Assembly (NCBI GenBank): GCA_002376965.1
Contig: DFOV01000009.1
Span: forward strand, 1 to 16,896
Direction of reading: 5' to 3'
Origin: Gammaproteobacteria bacterium UBA3532
Lineage (GTDB): Bacteria; Pseudomonadota; Gammaproteobacteria; Enterobacterales; UBA3532
DNA length: 16,896 nt
How positions within the stretch are numbered: the first letter of the stretch is position 1; each line of letters opens with the position of its first letter. A model generated the notes under the pieces. It was given only the letters and a program-made list of their open reading frames with translations. It was not told where the DNA came from and ran no database searches. Below, piece after piece: positions 1 to 6,592 of this stretch. A program made the translations under genes and the position numbers.

Positions 1-148
1 AACGTCCGCTGCCTCCTGGCTTCCTTATCGCTGCTAAGCAATGCTGTTTTACTCCGTGGCCTTGCGTCTTGCTGGCCTGTTGTCCGCTGGTCCTCAACGT
101 GTCCTTATCCTTGTTACCAACATCCGGTTGGTGTCTTGCGTCCCTGTG
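1..148 (-). ncRNA. CsrB/RsmZ-like CsrA-sequestering sRNA, partial (3' end outside window)
   Basis: Read on the minus strand from about 148, this stretch has 10 GGA triplets in 148 nt (TCC on the plus strand at 5, 14, 22, 52, 82, 90, 101, 107, 122 and 140). One GGA sits in the loop of a hairpin (CCAAC-CGGAT-GTTGG, plus 118-132), the classic CsrA/RsmA binding arrangement. The inferred start is set by a minus-strand TATAGT -10-like box at 160-155, followed seven bases later by ACAGGG. The neighbouring sRNA at 679 has the same layout (TAAAGT, seven bases, ACAGGG). A GacA-type box lies about 177 bp upstream. No protein-coding frame fits. RNAs of this family titrate the translational regulator CsrA/RsmA. 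The terminator must lie before base 1. The start is inferred and no database search was possible. Confidence 0.75.
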
Positions 149-316
149 ATTACAACTATAGCAAACTGTGGTTCGGATAATAGTGAACTGCGTTGCGTTT
201 TGAGTGTGATGTAGTTCACAATGAAAATTAATTGCTTTTAAAACATGTGGTTAAAGTTGCTAAGGAGGAATCCGAGCGTCGCTCTTAGTGCTTTTTCTAT
301 TCTTAACGCACGTTGA

Positions 317-334
317 TGTCAGTGAATGCTTACA
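317..334 (-). promoter_or_regulatory. GacA/UvrY-type upstream activating box for the 148..1 sRNA
   Basis: TGTCAG (317-322), six bases, CTTACA (329-334) matches the known GacA-binding palindrome TGTAAG-N6-CTTACA with one change in one half-site. Its centre is about 177 bp upstream of the inferred sRNA start, a spacing typical of rsmZ-type genes and nearly the same as for the second sRNA. Confidence 0.7.
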
Positions 335-371
335 TTTACCTGGGGGAGTTTTGCAAATGGGGACAAGGCCT

Positions 372-403
372 GAAAACAAGAAAGGGCAGCCGAAGCTGCC
401 CTT
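372..403 (-). terminator. Rho-independent terminator of the 679..372 sRNA
   Basis: A perfect 9-bp stem (plus 382-390 paired with 395-403, rich in G and C) with a TTCG tetraloop on the minus strand is followed by TCTTGTTTTC. This is a textbook intrinsic terminator. It sits at the end of the GGA-rich stretch and fixes the 3' end of the RNA. Confidence 0.85.
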
Positions 404-679
404 ATAAGGAGTATAACAGCCAATTCCATTAGCAAATTGTCATCCTGTAACGCTCCGTCGCTAGAGTCCGTTCATATCCATTACAATTCCGTTTAAAGTC
501 GTCCGTGAAAGCATCCGTGTTCCCTTCGTCATATAGTGGCATACCGTTGCCGACTTCCTTGATATCATCCGTGGTCCATTGATTCCGTTGCTGGGCATCT
601 TGCCTGCATGATTCGCGCTAGTCCTTAGCGTTTCCTTTTCCATATTACTGACAATCCCGCCAGTACCTGTCGTCCCTGT
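372..679 (-). ncRNA. CsrB/RsmZ-like CsrA-sequestering sRNA, complete (~308 nt)
   Basis: The minus strand from about 679 to 425 carries 18 GGA triplets, many in the form ACGGA or AAGGA, which fit the CsrA/RsmA consensus core (A-n-GGA). One GGA sits exactly in the loop of a perfect hairpin (CGCTA-AGGAC-TAGCG, plus 616-630). The start is inferred from a TAAAGT -10-like box (692-687) seven bases before ACAGGG; the end is fixed by an intrinsic terminator. The -35 region is weak, as expected for an activator-dependent promoter. A GacA-type palindrome and an IHF-consensus match lie upstream. The length is within the CsrB range (E. coli CsrB is about 370 nt). The expected role is to sequester CsrA-family proteins downstream of a GacS/GacA system. 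A 78-codon open frame across the stretch is incidental. Confidence 0.85.
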
Positions 680-775
680 AATACATACTTTAATCAAAAC
701 CCTGTGCTCTTCCTAGTATCGCTTACCTCGATAAGTGTCAGTGTGCTCTATTAGGTTTTTCTTCTATACTATTAA

Positions 776-788
776 AATCAATTGGTTA
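776..788 (+). promoter_or_regulatory. Putative IHF-binding site upstream of the csrB-like sRNA
   Basis: AATCAATTGGTTA matches the IHF consensus WATCAANNNNTTR at every defined position. It lies between the GacA-type box (854-871) and the inferred sRNA start near 679, where a DNA bend could bring the activator to the promoter. IHF is known to act at csrB/rsmZ-type promoters in other gammaproteobacteria. A 13-bp degenerate match can occur by chance in AT-rich DNA. Confidence 0.4.
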
Positions 789-842
789 GGATGGTTTTCT
801 GCGGCGCAGAAGCGAGATCACTGATGGGAACTAACCTAGGAT

Positions 843-871
843 TCTTACATAAATGTAAGATATGGCTTACA
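843..871 (-). promoter_or_regulatory. GacA/UvrY-type box with an extra overlapping half-site, for the 679..372 sRNA
   Basis: TGTAAG (854-859), six bases, CTTACA (866-871) is an exact match to the GacA consensus, centred about 183 bp upstream of the inferred sRNA start. A further CTTACA (844-849) forms a second palindrome with the same TGTAAG (TCTTACAT-AA-ATGTAAGA, 843-860), so three half-sites alternate in 28 bp. The overlapping palindrome could also form a weak hairpin downstream of the dehydratase gene that ends at 902. Confidence 0.8.
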
Positions 872-901
872 TTAACGTGATGAATAAACGATGGGCTGGG
901 G

Positions 902-1228
902 CTACCTTTTTAGTTCAAAAAGCATCTTGCCTTGGCAAGATAAGGCGTCGTTGTTAAAGCATTTGAATTGGCATATCCGTTTGTCGTTCATTGAAAACTG
1001 AAAACGCAGGGCGGCTGGTGGTTTAATGGGGGTCATAAATTTGATTCGACGCACGTTATTTAGCTGGTAGTCTGGGTATTTGGCTAATATTCTGTCCAGA
1101 ATAAGTGTGATAAGATGCACGCTTGGCACCACGGGTTGGTCGGGAAAGTGGCCATCCAGGCAGGCGTCAGTGGGTGAAATAGTGATTTCGTTGTCTTCCC
1201 AGTCGCAAGGGGAGTCGATTAGAGGCAT
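902..1228 (-). CDS. FabZ/ApeI-like 3-hydroxyacyl-ACP dehydratase (hot-dog fold)
   Basis: This 108-residue protein has the hot-dog dehydratase signature GHFPDQPVVPS at about residues 26-36, corresponding to the FabZ/FabA-type HFPgxPxxPG motif with its catalytic His (about His27). Enzymes of this family remove water from 3-hydroxyacyl-ACP to give 2-enoyl-ACP. Short single-domain members act in aryl polyene and flexirubin clusters (ApeI type). The usual Gly after the second Pro is Ser here. The gene is divergent from the ApeP-like dehydratase at 1240, with only 11 bp between the start codons, so its promoter must overlap the neighbouring coding region. Downstream lies the Csr sRNA regulatory region. 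The dehydratase fold is confident; the substrate is inferred from context. Confidence 0.8.
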   Translation of the reverse strand: MPLIDSPCDWEDNEITISPTDACLDGHFPDQPVVPSVHLITLILDRILAKYPDYQLNNVRRIKFMTPIKPPAALRFQFSMNDKRICQFKCFNNDALSCQGKMLFELKR

Positions 1229-1239
1229 AAGGCACGTCG

Positions 1240-1680
1240 TTGAGTTTACTTTCTAAAGCGCAGATTTTGCAGATGATTCCGCATCAAGGCAAGATGAACT
1301 TGCTTGATCAGGTCGAATTTTTTGATGAGCACTCTTTGGTCGCCAGTACATGCTGCCATCAAGATTGCTGCCACCCATTAGCATATAACGGGATATGGCC
1401 AACCCATACCGTAGTCGAAATGGCGGCTCAGGGTATGGCTCTTCATGGTGTTTTGACCAAGTCATCAAGCGGTGATTCGGTTCCACCTCGCCAGGCATTT
1501 ATAGGAGCCGTGTCACGATTAAGTATCGCTATGCCGAATCTGGCTCATTCCCTTGGCCCTCTCTCGCTGCATGTAACTCGCGAATCTTATGAGGAACAAT
1601 CCGCAACCTATCATTTTCGCGGTGTCGCAGGGGATAACCTGTGTGCCGAAGGTGATGCACTGGTAGTATTTGGGGCATAG
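1240..1680 (+). CDS. ApeP-like hot-dog dehydratase
   Basis: The 146-residue product matches the ApeP-like 3-hydroxyacyl-ACP dehydratase family: an N-terminal PHQGKMNLLDQV block (about residues 14-25) and the central helix region VVEMAAQGMALHG (about 58-70). In aryl polyene systems, as I recall, ApeP and ApeI act as partner dehydratases; here the likely partner is the divergent gene ending at 902. The start is a TTG, chosen because it gives the short N-terminal lead usual for the family. AAGG lies seven bases upstream, whereas the first ATG would begin right at the conserved block. The gene opens a tight plus-strand operon, followed after 3 bp by the ABC ATPase gene. Confidence 0.75.
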   Translation: MSLLSKAQILQMIPHQGKMNLLDQVEFFDEHSLVASTCCHQDCCHPLAYNGIWPTHTVVEMAAQGMALHGVLTKSSSGDSVPPRQAFIGAVSRLSIAMPNLAHSLGPLSLHVTRESYEEQSATYHFRGVAGDNLCAEGDALVVFGA

Positions 1681-1683
1681 TCG

Positions 1684-2619
1684 TTGATAGATATTGAGGG
1701 ATTAAGCTATCAGTATGCAGGGCGGGATGTCTTGGCGCTGGATAATGTTTGCTTATCGGTTGAGTCGGGTAGTTGTTTTGGCCTGCTTGGTCCAAATGGC
1801 GCGGGTAAAACCTCACTAGTATCGATCCTTACTGGATTATTGGATTTCAGTGTTGGCCGTATTGCTATCGATGGGCTGGACTTTTCCTGTGAACGCAAAG
1901 CCATCCAGCATCAAAGTGCTCTGGTTCCTCAAGAGTATGCTTTCTATCCAAAGCTTAGTGTTCTAGAGAATCTTATCTTTTTTGGTGGAGTTTTAGGTCT
2001 GCGAGGGTCGGATTTAAAGCGCCGCATTGAGGAGTGCATTGGTTTTTGTCAGCTAGAGTCAGTTTGTTCCAGACGTGCAACGACTTTCTCGGGTGGATTA
2101 AAACGCCGACTGAATTTGGCTATCGGACTGCTGGGTTCGCCGAAACTATTGTATCTGGACGAGCCGACTGTGGGTATCGATCCTCAGTCGCGTCAGTTTA
2201 TTTTAGAACGCATTCAAGAGCTTAATAGCAACGGTACGACCATTATCTATACTTCTCATTATATGGAAGAAGTGGAAAAGCTGTGTGATTCGATGGCGAT
2301 TATCGATCATGGAAAGGTGCTGATCCAAGGTAAGAAACATCAGCTGTTGCGTGACTGTCATCCCCAGCTAGTTATGGAGTTTACAGATAAACTTGATGAT
2401 GACTTTATGGCGGGGTTACATCAGCTGCTTCCAAACCCTGAAAGGTTGGGCCTCAATGATCGAGTTTTACGTTACGATGGTGAGTTAAACTCAGCGCAAT
2501 TGGCGAGTATACATACCCTGGTGTCATCCCAGAACCTGTCTTTGCTGCGCAGCGAATATGGCGAGCTTGGCTTAGAGCAGTTGTTTCTTTCATTAACAAA
2601 AAAGGCGTTGCGCGACTGA
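1684..2619 (+). CDS. ABC-2 type exporter, ATP-binding subunit
   Basis: This 311-residue protein shows all nucleotide-binding domain motifs in order: Walker A GPNGAGKTS (36-44), Q-loop Gln83, signature FSGGLKRR (135-142), Walker B LLYLDE (155-160) and switch His192. The FSGG-type signature and the C-terminal extension of about 90 residues fit the DrrA/CcmA-like ATPases that drive ABC-2 exporters. It probably pairs with the permease encoded next, whose start overlaps its stop by 1 bp, to move a lipid-like product across the inner membrane. Start is TTG, 3 bp after the ApeP-like gene. The position inside a biosynthetic operon points to export of the cluster's product, which is inference. Confidence 0.93.
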   Translation: MIDIEGLSYQYAGRDVLALDNVCLSVESGSCFGLLGPNGAGKTSLVSILTGLLDFSVGRIAIDGLDFSCERKAIQHQSALVPQEYAFYPKLSVLENLIFFGGVLGLRGSDLKRRIEECIGFCQLESVCSRRATTFSGGLKRRLNLAIGLLGSPKLLYLDEPTVGIDPQSRQFILERIQELNSNGTTIIYTSHYMEEVEKLCDSMAIIDHGKVLIQGKKHQLLRDCHPQLVMEFTDKLDDDFMAGLHQLLPNPERLGLNDRVLRYDGELNSAQLASIHTLVSSQNLSLLRSEYGELGLEQLFLSLTKKALRD

Positions 2620-3797
2620 TGTTTAAAGCGGCAATAATGAAAGAGTTTCGGTTGGTAGCGCGGGACTGGCATTCGTTGCTGGTGCTATTTGTTATGCCTG
2701 CAGTGTTTATTATTATTATGTCTTTGGCGATGCAGCGCCAATTTGGGGAGCATCAATCGGTAAGCTATGATGCTGTGCTGATTGATGCTGATGATTCAGC
2801 CTTGTCGCAGCAATTGCAAGAATTGCTGGAGACTTCTTCGTTACTTCAGTTTGAAGCGCCATCGGAATCAAAAAAACGCTTATTGATGCAGGTTGAGACT
2901 GAGAAGCTACACCTATTGGTTTACATCCCTAAACATTTTTCAACCAACTTTGATGATGCCGCTGAGCAATCATTTCCTGTGGAAGTTTATTTGGCTCCGA
3001 GCATCAACGAAGCCAGTAAAATGCTGATTACTGCAGCGCTGCGTGAAGCCTATGCTAAAACCCGTTTAAACCGCTTTCTAGCTGATTTAAATGGTGATGA
3101 GACGATGGCTGATGATATGGAAGATATTGTCGCCCAAGATGCGATTCGGGTGGAATATGCCTTTGGCGATGAGCGTAAGGTTCCTAGTGCCGTTCAGCAA
3201 AGTGTGCCTGCCTGGCTGGTTTTTGCGATGTTTTTTGTTGTGATCCCTGTTTCGACAACGCTGATCAATGAACGTCAGCTAGGCACTTTGGCTCGATTGA
3301 AAAGCATGTCTGTATCGCCGGCTCTATTTTTGTTGGCAAAGGTCATTCCTTATTTAGTGATCAATCAGGTTCAATTGATCGTTATGTTGCTGATCGGCGT
3401 TTATATTGTTCCCCTGCTTGGAGGGGACACCTTGAGCCTTGGGCATTCCTATATAGGTATTGTTTTGCTATCGTTAGCGGTTGGCATTGCGGCTATGGGC
3501 TTTGCATTGCTTATTGCGGTAAGTGCGAAGACGACTGAGCAGGCCACCTCACTGGGTGGTGTCGGCAATATTTTGTGTGGCGCGTTAGGTGGTATTATGG
3601 TGCCCAAGTTCATCATGCCTGACGCGATGCAACAGGCGACGATGATAAGCCCTATGTCTTGGGGGCTGGAAGGTTTTCTCGATTTATTCTTACGCCAGGG
3701 GAGTGTGGTCGATATTGTCCCAGAGTTAGGCGTATTAGTCAGTTTTGGGATAGCGCTGGGCATGCTGGCGTTATTTCTGTTTAGAAAGGTGGTTTAA
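2619..3797 (+). CDS. ABC-2 type exporter, permease subunit
   Basis: The 392-residue membrane protein has the ABC-2 permease layout: one transmembrane helix near 20-38, a soluble extracytoplasmic domain of about 150 residues, then a helix bundle at roughly 197-216, 234-265, 277-302, 312-328 and 368-388. The segment ISPMSWGLEGFLDLFLR (343-359) is characteristic of DrrB/YhhJ-like permeases. It forms the membrane part of the exporter with the ATPase encoded just upstream (TGATG overlap, suggesting translational coupling). The ACP gene starts 4 bp downstream. The transported molecule is unknown; a long-chain or polyene product is inferred from the neighbours. Confidence 0.92.
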   Translation: MFKAAIMKEFRLVARDWHSLLVLFVMPAVFIIIMSLAMQRQFGEHQSVSYDAVLIDADDSALSQQLQELLETSSLLQFEAPSESKKRLLMQVETEKLHLLVYIPKHFSTNFDDAAEQSFPVEVYLAPSINEASKMLITAALREAYAKTRLNRFLADLNGDETMADDMEDIVAQDAIRVEYAFGDERKVPSAVQQSVPAWLVFAMFFVVIPVSTTLINERQLGTLARLKSMSVSPALFLLAKVIPYLVINQVQLIVMLLIGVYIVPLLGGDTLSLGHSYIGIVLLSLAVGIAAMGFALLIAVSAKTTEQATSLGGVGNILCGALGGIMVPKFIMPDAMQQATMISPMSWGLEGFLDLFLRQGSVVDIVPELGVLVSFGIALGMLALFLFRKVV

Positions 3798-3801
3798 ATA
3801 C

Positions 3802-4068
3802 ATGGATAAGCAAGCCCTGATCGACGAACTAAAAGCGCTGATCATTGAAGAGTGCGATAAAGAAGATGAGTTTGAGGTGGATGATATCGACCCGACTTTA
3901 GCGCTTTTTGGTTCCGACTCCGAGCTGGATCTGGACTCATTGGATTCGCTGCAAATATCAATGGCGGTAAAGAAACGCTATGGTGTGCGCATTGAAGGCC
4001 AGAAAGAAGCCCGTATGGCGATGGCATCGGTCGAGGCCTTGGCTAATTATATTATCGAGCACAAGTAA
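3802..4068 (+). CDS. Acyl carrier protein
   Basis: This 88-residue acidic protein has a single carrier domain with the phosphopantetheine attachment motif DSLD (45-48), so Ser46 is the expected site. Extra acidic residues at 20-30 precede the usual carrier fold. It differs from the housekeeping AcpP and belongs with dedicated carriers of secondary fatty-acid/polyene pathways (ApeE/ApeF-like role). Its gene lies between the permease and ketosynthase genes, overlapping the latter by 1 bp (TAATG), which suggests it carries the chain built by that ketosynthase. No phosphopantetheinyl transferase gene is visible in the window, so activation must come from elsewhere. Confidence 0.92.
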   Translation: MDKQALIDELKALIIEECDKEDEFEVDDIDPTLALFGSDSELDLDSLDSLQISMAVKKRYGVRIEGQKEARMAMASVEALANYIIEHK

Positions 4069-5222
4069 TGGCTGAAGCGTTATTTATAAATGGGTGTGGT
4101 ATTTCAACCGCTTTGGGCCAAGGCGTTGAGCAAAACCTGCTGAACCTGCCGCAAGCCAGCAAATTTCTGACCAGTCTGGATGTTGGGTTGAGTGACGACA
4201 CCCTGCGTGTTCCCTACTATATGGTGGCTGAGCCGGGGCGAGACGCAGGGCCTGATCGTCTCCGTACCATTATTGACAGCGTTGTTAGTGATGCCATTTC
4301 TGAGGCTGGCTTAAGTTCCGAGCAAGTAGTGCGGTTGGGGGTTTTTGTTGGCTCAACATCCTTTGATGTCTTTGGCTCAGAAGAGTTTATTCGTTGTGCC
4401 GACAAGATCACCGATGATGTTATTTCATCGAGCTTAACGACATTTGGCTGCCTGGCGTCGTATATTAAGCAGTCATTAGGCATCAAAGGCCCTGAATATA
4501 CCTTTAATACGGCTTGCACCGCCAGCGCCAATGCGTTGATGTATGCCGTTGATATGTTGAGAGCGGGCGAGATTGAACACGCTTTGGTGGTTGGACTTGA
4601 GTTCAGCAATGACGTCACTACCTTGGGCTTTCATGCTTTGGAGTTGATCTCTCAACATGGGATGCGGCCTTTTGATAGCCATCGTGATGGTCTGTATTTA
4701 GGTGAGGGCTGTGGAGCCATCGTTATATCTCGCCATAAAACGGCAGAAAATCAGTTCAGCTTTGTTAGCGGTGCGAATATTGGTGATACCTACAGCATTA
4801 CCTCTACCGAGCCAGAAGGGGCAACTATTGCAGAAGTGATTGACTTGGCGGTGAAACAAGCCGGTATTAACCCTTCAGATATTCAGGCGGTAAAGGCTCA
4901 CGGGACGGCAAGTCTGTCAAATGATGAAGCTGAATCAGCAGGATTGAGGCGTTATTTCGGGAGCGCGATACCCCCTGTTCAGGTCTATAAGCCGATGATT
5001 GGACATACATTGGGGGCTTGCGGCATCAATGAATTGATTCTTTTTTGCCACTCTATTGAGCGAGGCATATCGGCGCCATATTGTGAGGCGAGCCAGTTTG
5101 AAAGTGATCTTGGCATACAGTTGTTAACCGATTTGTCTGGGCGTCAACAAGGATATTACTTGTTGAATTACTTTGGTTTCGGTGGCAACAATACAGCGCT
5201 GGTGATCGCAAATACACTATGA
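4068..5222 (+). CDS. Beta-ketoacyl-ACP synthase (KAS II/FabF-like, type II PKS-like KS)
   Basis: The 384-residue protein has the full condensing triad: Cys150 in NTACTASANAL, His278 in KAHGTAS and His313 in MIGHTLGACG. It should catalyse decarboxylative condensation of malonyl-ACP with an acyl-ACP primer. It is somewhat shorter than E. coli FabF (about 412 residues) and diverged from it. The next gene starts inside its stop codon (ATGA overlap) and encodes a KS-like protein without the nucleophile, so the two probably form a KS/chain-length-factor heterodimer, as in aryl polyene synthases and actinobacterial type II PKS. Confidence 0.92.
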   Translation: MAEALFINGCGISTALGQGVEQNLLNLPQASKFLTSLDVGLSDDTLRVPYYMVAEPGRDAGPDRLRTIIDSVVSDAISEAGLSSEQVVRLGVFVGSTSFDVFGSEEFIRCADKITDDVISSSLTTFGCLASYIKQSLGIKGPEYTFNTACTASANALMYAVDMLRAGEIEHALVVGLEFSNDVTTLGFHALELISQHGMRPFDSHRDGLYLGEGCGAIVISRHKTAENQFSFVSGANIGDTYSITSTEPEGATIAEVIDLAVKQAGINPSDIQAVKAHGTASLSNDEAESAGLRRYFGSAIPPVQVYKPMIGHTLGACGINELILFCHSIERGISAPYCEASQFESDLGIQLLTDLSGRQQGYYLLNYFGFGGNNTALVIANTL

Positions 5223-6082
5223 ATATTTACTCAAGTTCTACATTCTACCAACCGATTAGCGACCATCTGCCGGATTTGAAAGGCGATATCAAGGCGCAGT
5301 TTGGCAAGAATATTCGTCGAATTGACCGTTTTATCCAGTTGTCTATGCTTGGGGCTGGCCGCTGTATTGGCGACATTGCATTGCCAGAAAAAACCGGCCT
5401 ATATATGACATCCGTGAATGGTTCGCTGAGCAATGCGTTTAGCGTGCTGCGTGAAATTTATGTCGATAAGCAACCGCCAATGCCATTGAGCTTCGTTAAT
5501 ACCGTGAGTAATGCCGCTTGTTTTTATGTTGCCAAGCAATTTGGAATTCAGGCAAATAACATGTTTGTCACTCGCGATCATTTTGGGCTGGAGTCGGCAC
5601 TGAAGCTGGGATGGCTCGATCTGATGAATGAGCGAGTCGAAATGGCTCTGGTTGGTGCCGTCGCTCAGTGCGCCGAGCCATTAGCTGTCCATAGAAAGCG
5701 ACTTAAGGTTGCTAATGATGCCGATATGGGCGAAGGGAGTCATTGGTATTTAATGGCAAAGTCGCTGGATGGCTGTGATCCTGTTGCCATCTTGCATGGT
5801 TTGAACGAGTATATAGCATTGGATGATTTGGTAACCAAGTTACCTTCGAACCTGGATGGTATTGCTCTGGGATTTGGGGTGCCTGTTGAAGCTGAGCAGC
5901 TGTTATCTGCCAAGGCGATGCAGGTCAAACGTTGGCATCCTGAATTAGCTTACTATGAGTTTACGACTGGCTATGCCGTAACCGAGCTGCTAAGCCAGCC
6001 TCAATTTAAAGGTAAGCGTTGGTGCCATATTGATGCTAACCCTAGTGGACAGTATTCAGTGGTTGACATTGAACGCTGTTAA
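5219..6082 (+). CDS. Degenerate, short ketosynthase (chain-length-factor-like)
   Basis: The 287-residue product aligns with the preceding KS around the LGIKGPEY...ALVVG stretch (here FGIQANNM...ALVGA, about residues 108-147). In my hand alignment the active-site Cys position is occupied by His121, and no KAHGT or IGHTLGA blocks follow. It is over 100 residues shorter than a standard ketosynthase. A Cys-less, truncated partner coupled to an intact KS by a 4-bp ATGA overlap fits a chain-length-factor-like role; aryl polyene systems have a comparable short partner (ApeC). It may shape the binding pocket rather than catalyse. The exact residue equivalence is by eye. Confidence 0.78.
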   Translation: MNIYSSSTFYQPISDHLPDLKGDIKAQFGKNIRRIDRFIQLSMLGAGRCIGDIALPEKTGLYMTSVNGSLSNAFSVLREIYVDKQPPMPLSFVNTVSNAACFYVAKQFGIQANNMFVTRDHFGLESALKLGWLDLMNERVEMALVGAVAQCAEPLAVHRKRLKVANDADMGEGSHWYLMAKSLDGCDPVAILHGLNEYIALDDLVTKLPSNLDGIALGFGVPVEAEQLLSAKAMQVKRWHPELAYYEFTTGYAVTELLSQPQFKGKRWCHIDANPSGQYSVVDIERC

Positions 6083-6115
6083 ATTTGTTGTTCGTAACAC
6101 AACCAAGGACGCCTT

Positions 6116-6592
6116 ATGCCTGAGATTCAACCAATTATCCAACGTCTTGCTAGTCCCGTAGAGCAATGGGAGCCTGTGTTAGATGACATTCTAGCCGCCT
6201 TCGATTGCCCCACAGGCACTTTACACCAGCTAGATGACACCACCGAGCAGCTGCACTTGTTAGCTCAGAGAGGTATTCCCGAAAAGCTAATGCCCATTGT
6301 CGGGCTTATTCCGGTAGGTAAGGGCATGGCTGGCATCTGCGCCAAACGCAAAGAGCCGGTTCAAACCTGTAATCTGCAAACGGACAATACCGGTAATATC
6401 CGCCCTGGGGCGAAAGAAACCAAAATGGAAGGGGCAATGACAGTGCCTATTTTGGATGGTGAGCGCCTTCTTGGGACTTTGGGTGTTGCCAAACCGGTCG
6501 CTTACGACTTTTCTGATGCGGAAACCCTGGCTTTGACTGACATAGCTAAAGCGATTGGTTTAAGCTGGATTGAAGGCACAGCTAACCCTTAA
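6116..6592 (+). CDS. GAF-domain protein
   Basis: This 158-residue protein is essentially one GAF domain: GIPEKLMPIVGLIPVGKGMAGICAKRKEPV (about 54-83) followed by MTVPILDGERLLGTLGVAKP (about 108-127) is the typical GAF core with its C-terminal LGTLGVA strand. GAF domains bind small molecules or serve as redox sensors; the ligand cannot be read here. Two Cys residues (about 77 and 86) lie in the central region, but it does not look like free-methionine-sulfoxide reductase. An AAGGA Shine-Dalgarno lies six bases before the ATG. It begins 33 bp after the CLF-like gene, so it may be the last gene of the plus arm, and its 3' end overlaps the convergent BtrH-like gene by 11 bp. A role in the pathway is unproven. 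Confidence 0.85.
   Translation: MPEIQPIIQRLASPVEQWEPVLDDILAAFDCPTGTLHQLDDTTEQLHLLAQRGIPEKLMPIVGLIPVGKGMAGICAKRKEPVQTCNLQTDNTGNIRPGAKETKMEGAMTVPILDGERLLGTLGVAKPVAYDFSDAETLALTDIAKAIGLSWIEGTANP

Noticed and set aside
183..219. GTGAACT...AGTTCAC inverted repeat upstream of the 148..1 sRNA
   Set aside because: Only 7-bp arms separated by 23 bp, with no regulator I can match; likely chance.
260..300. CTAAG...CTTAG stem followed by a T-rich run on the plus strand, as a terminator
   Set aside because: The inner GAGC/GCTC stem competes with the outer stem, and no gene or RNA on the plus strand upstream needs a terminator.
461..697. 78-codon minus-strand open frame
   Set aside because: It lies inside the GGA-rich sRNA, has low-complexity composition, begins upstream of the RNA start inferred from the -10 box, and shows no protein family resemblance.
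797..811. TTCTGC/GCAGAA hairpin as terminator of the dehydratase gene ending at 902
   Set aside because: No T-run follows on either strand and the distance from the stop codon is about 90 bp.
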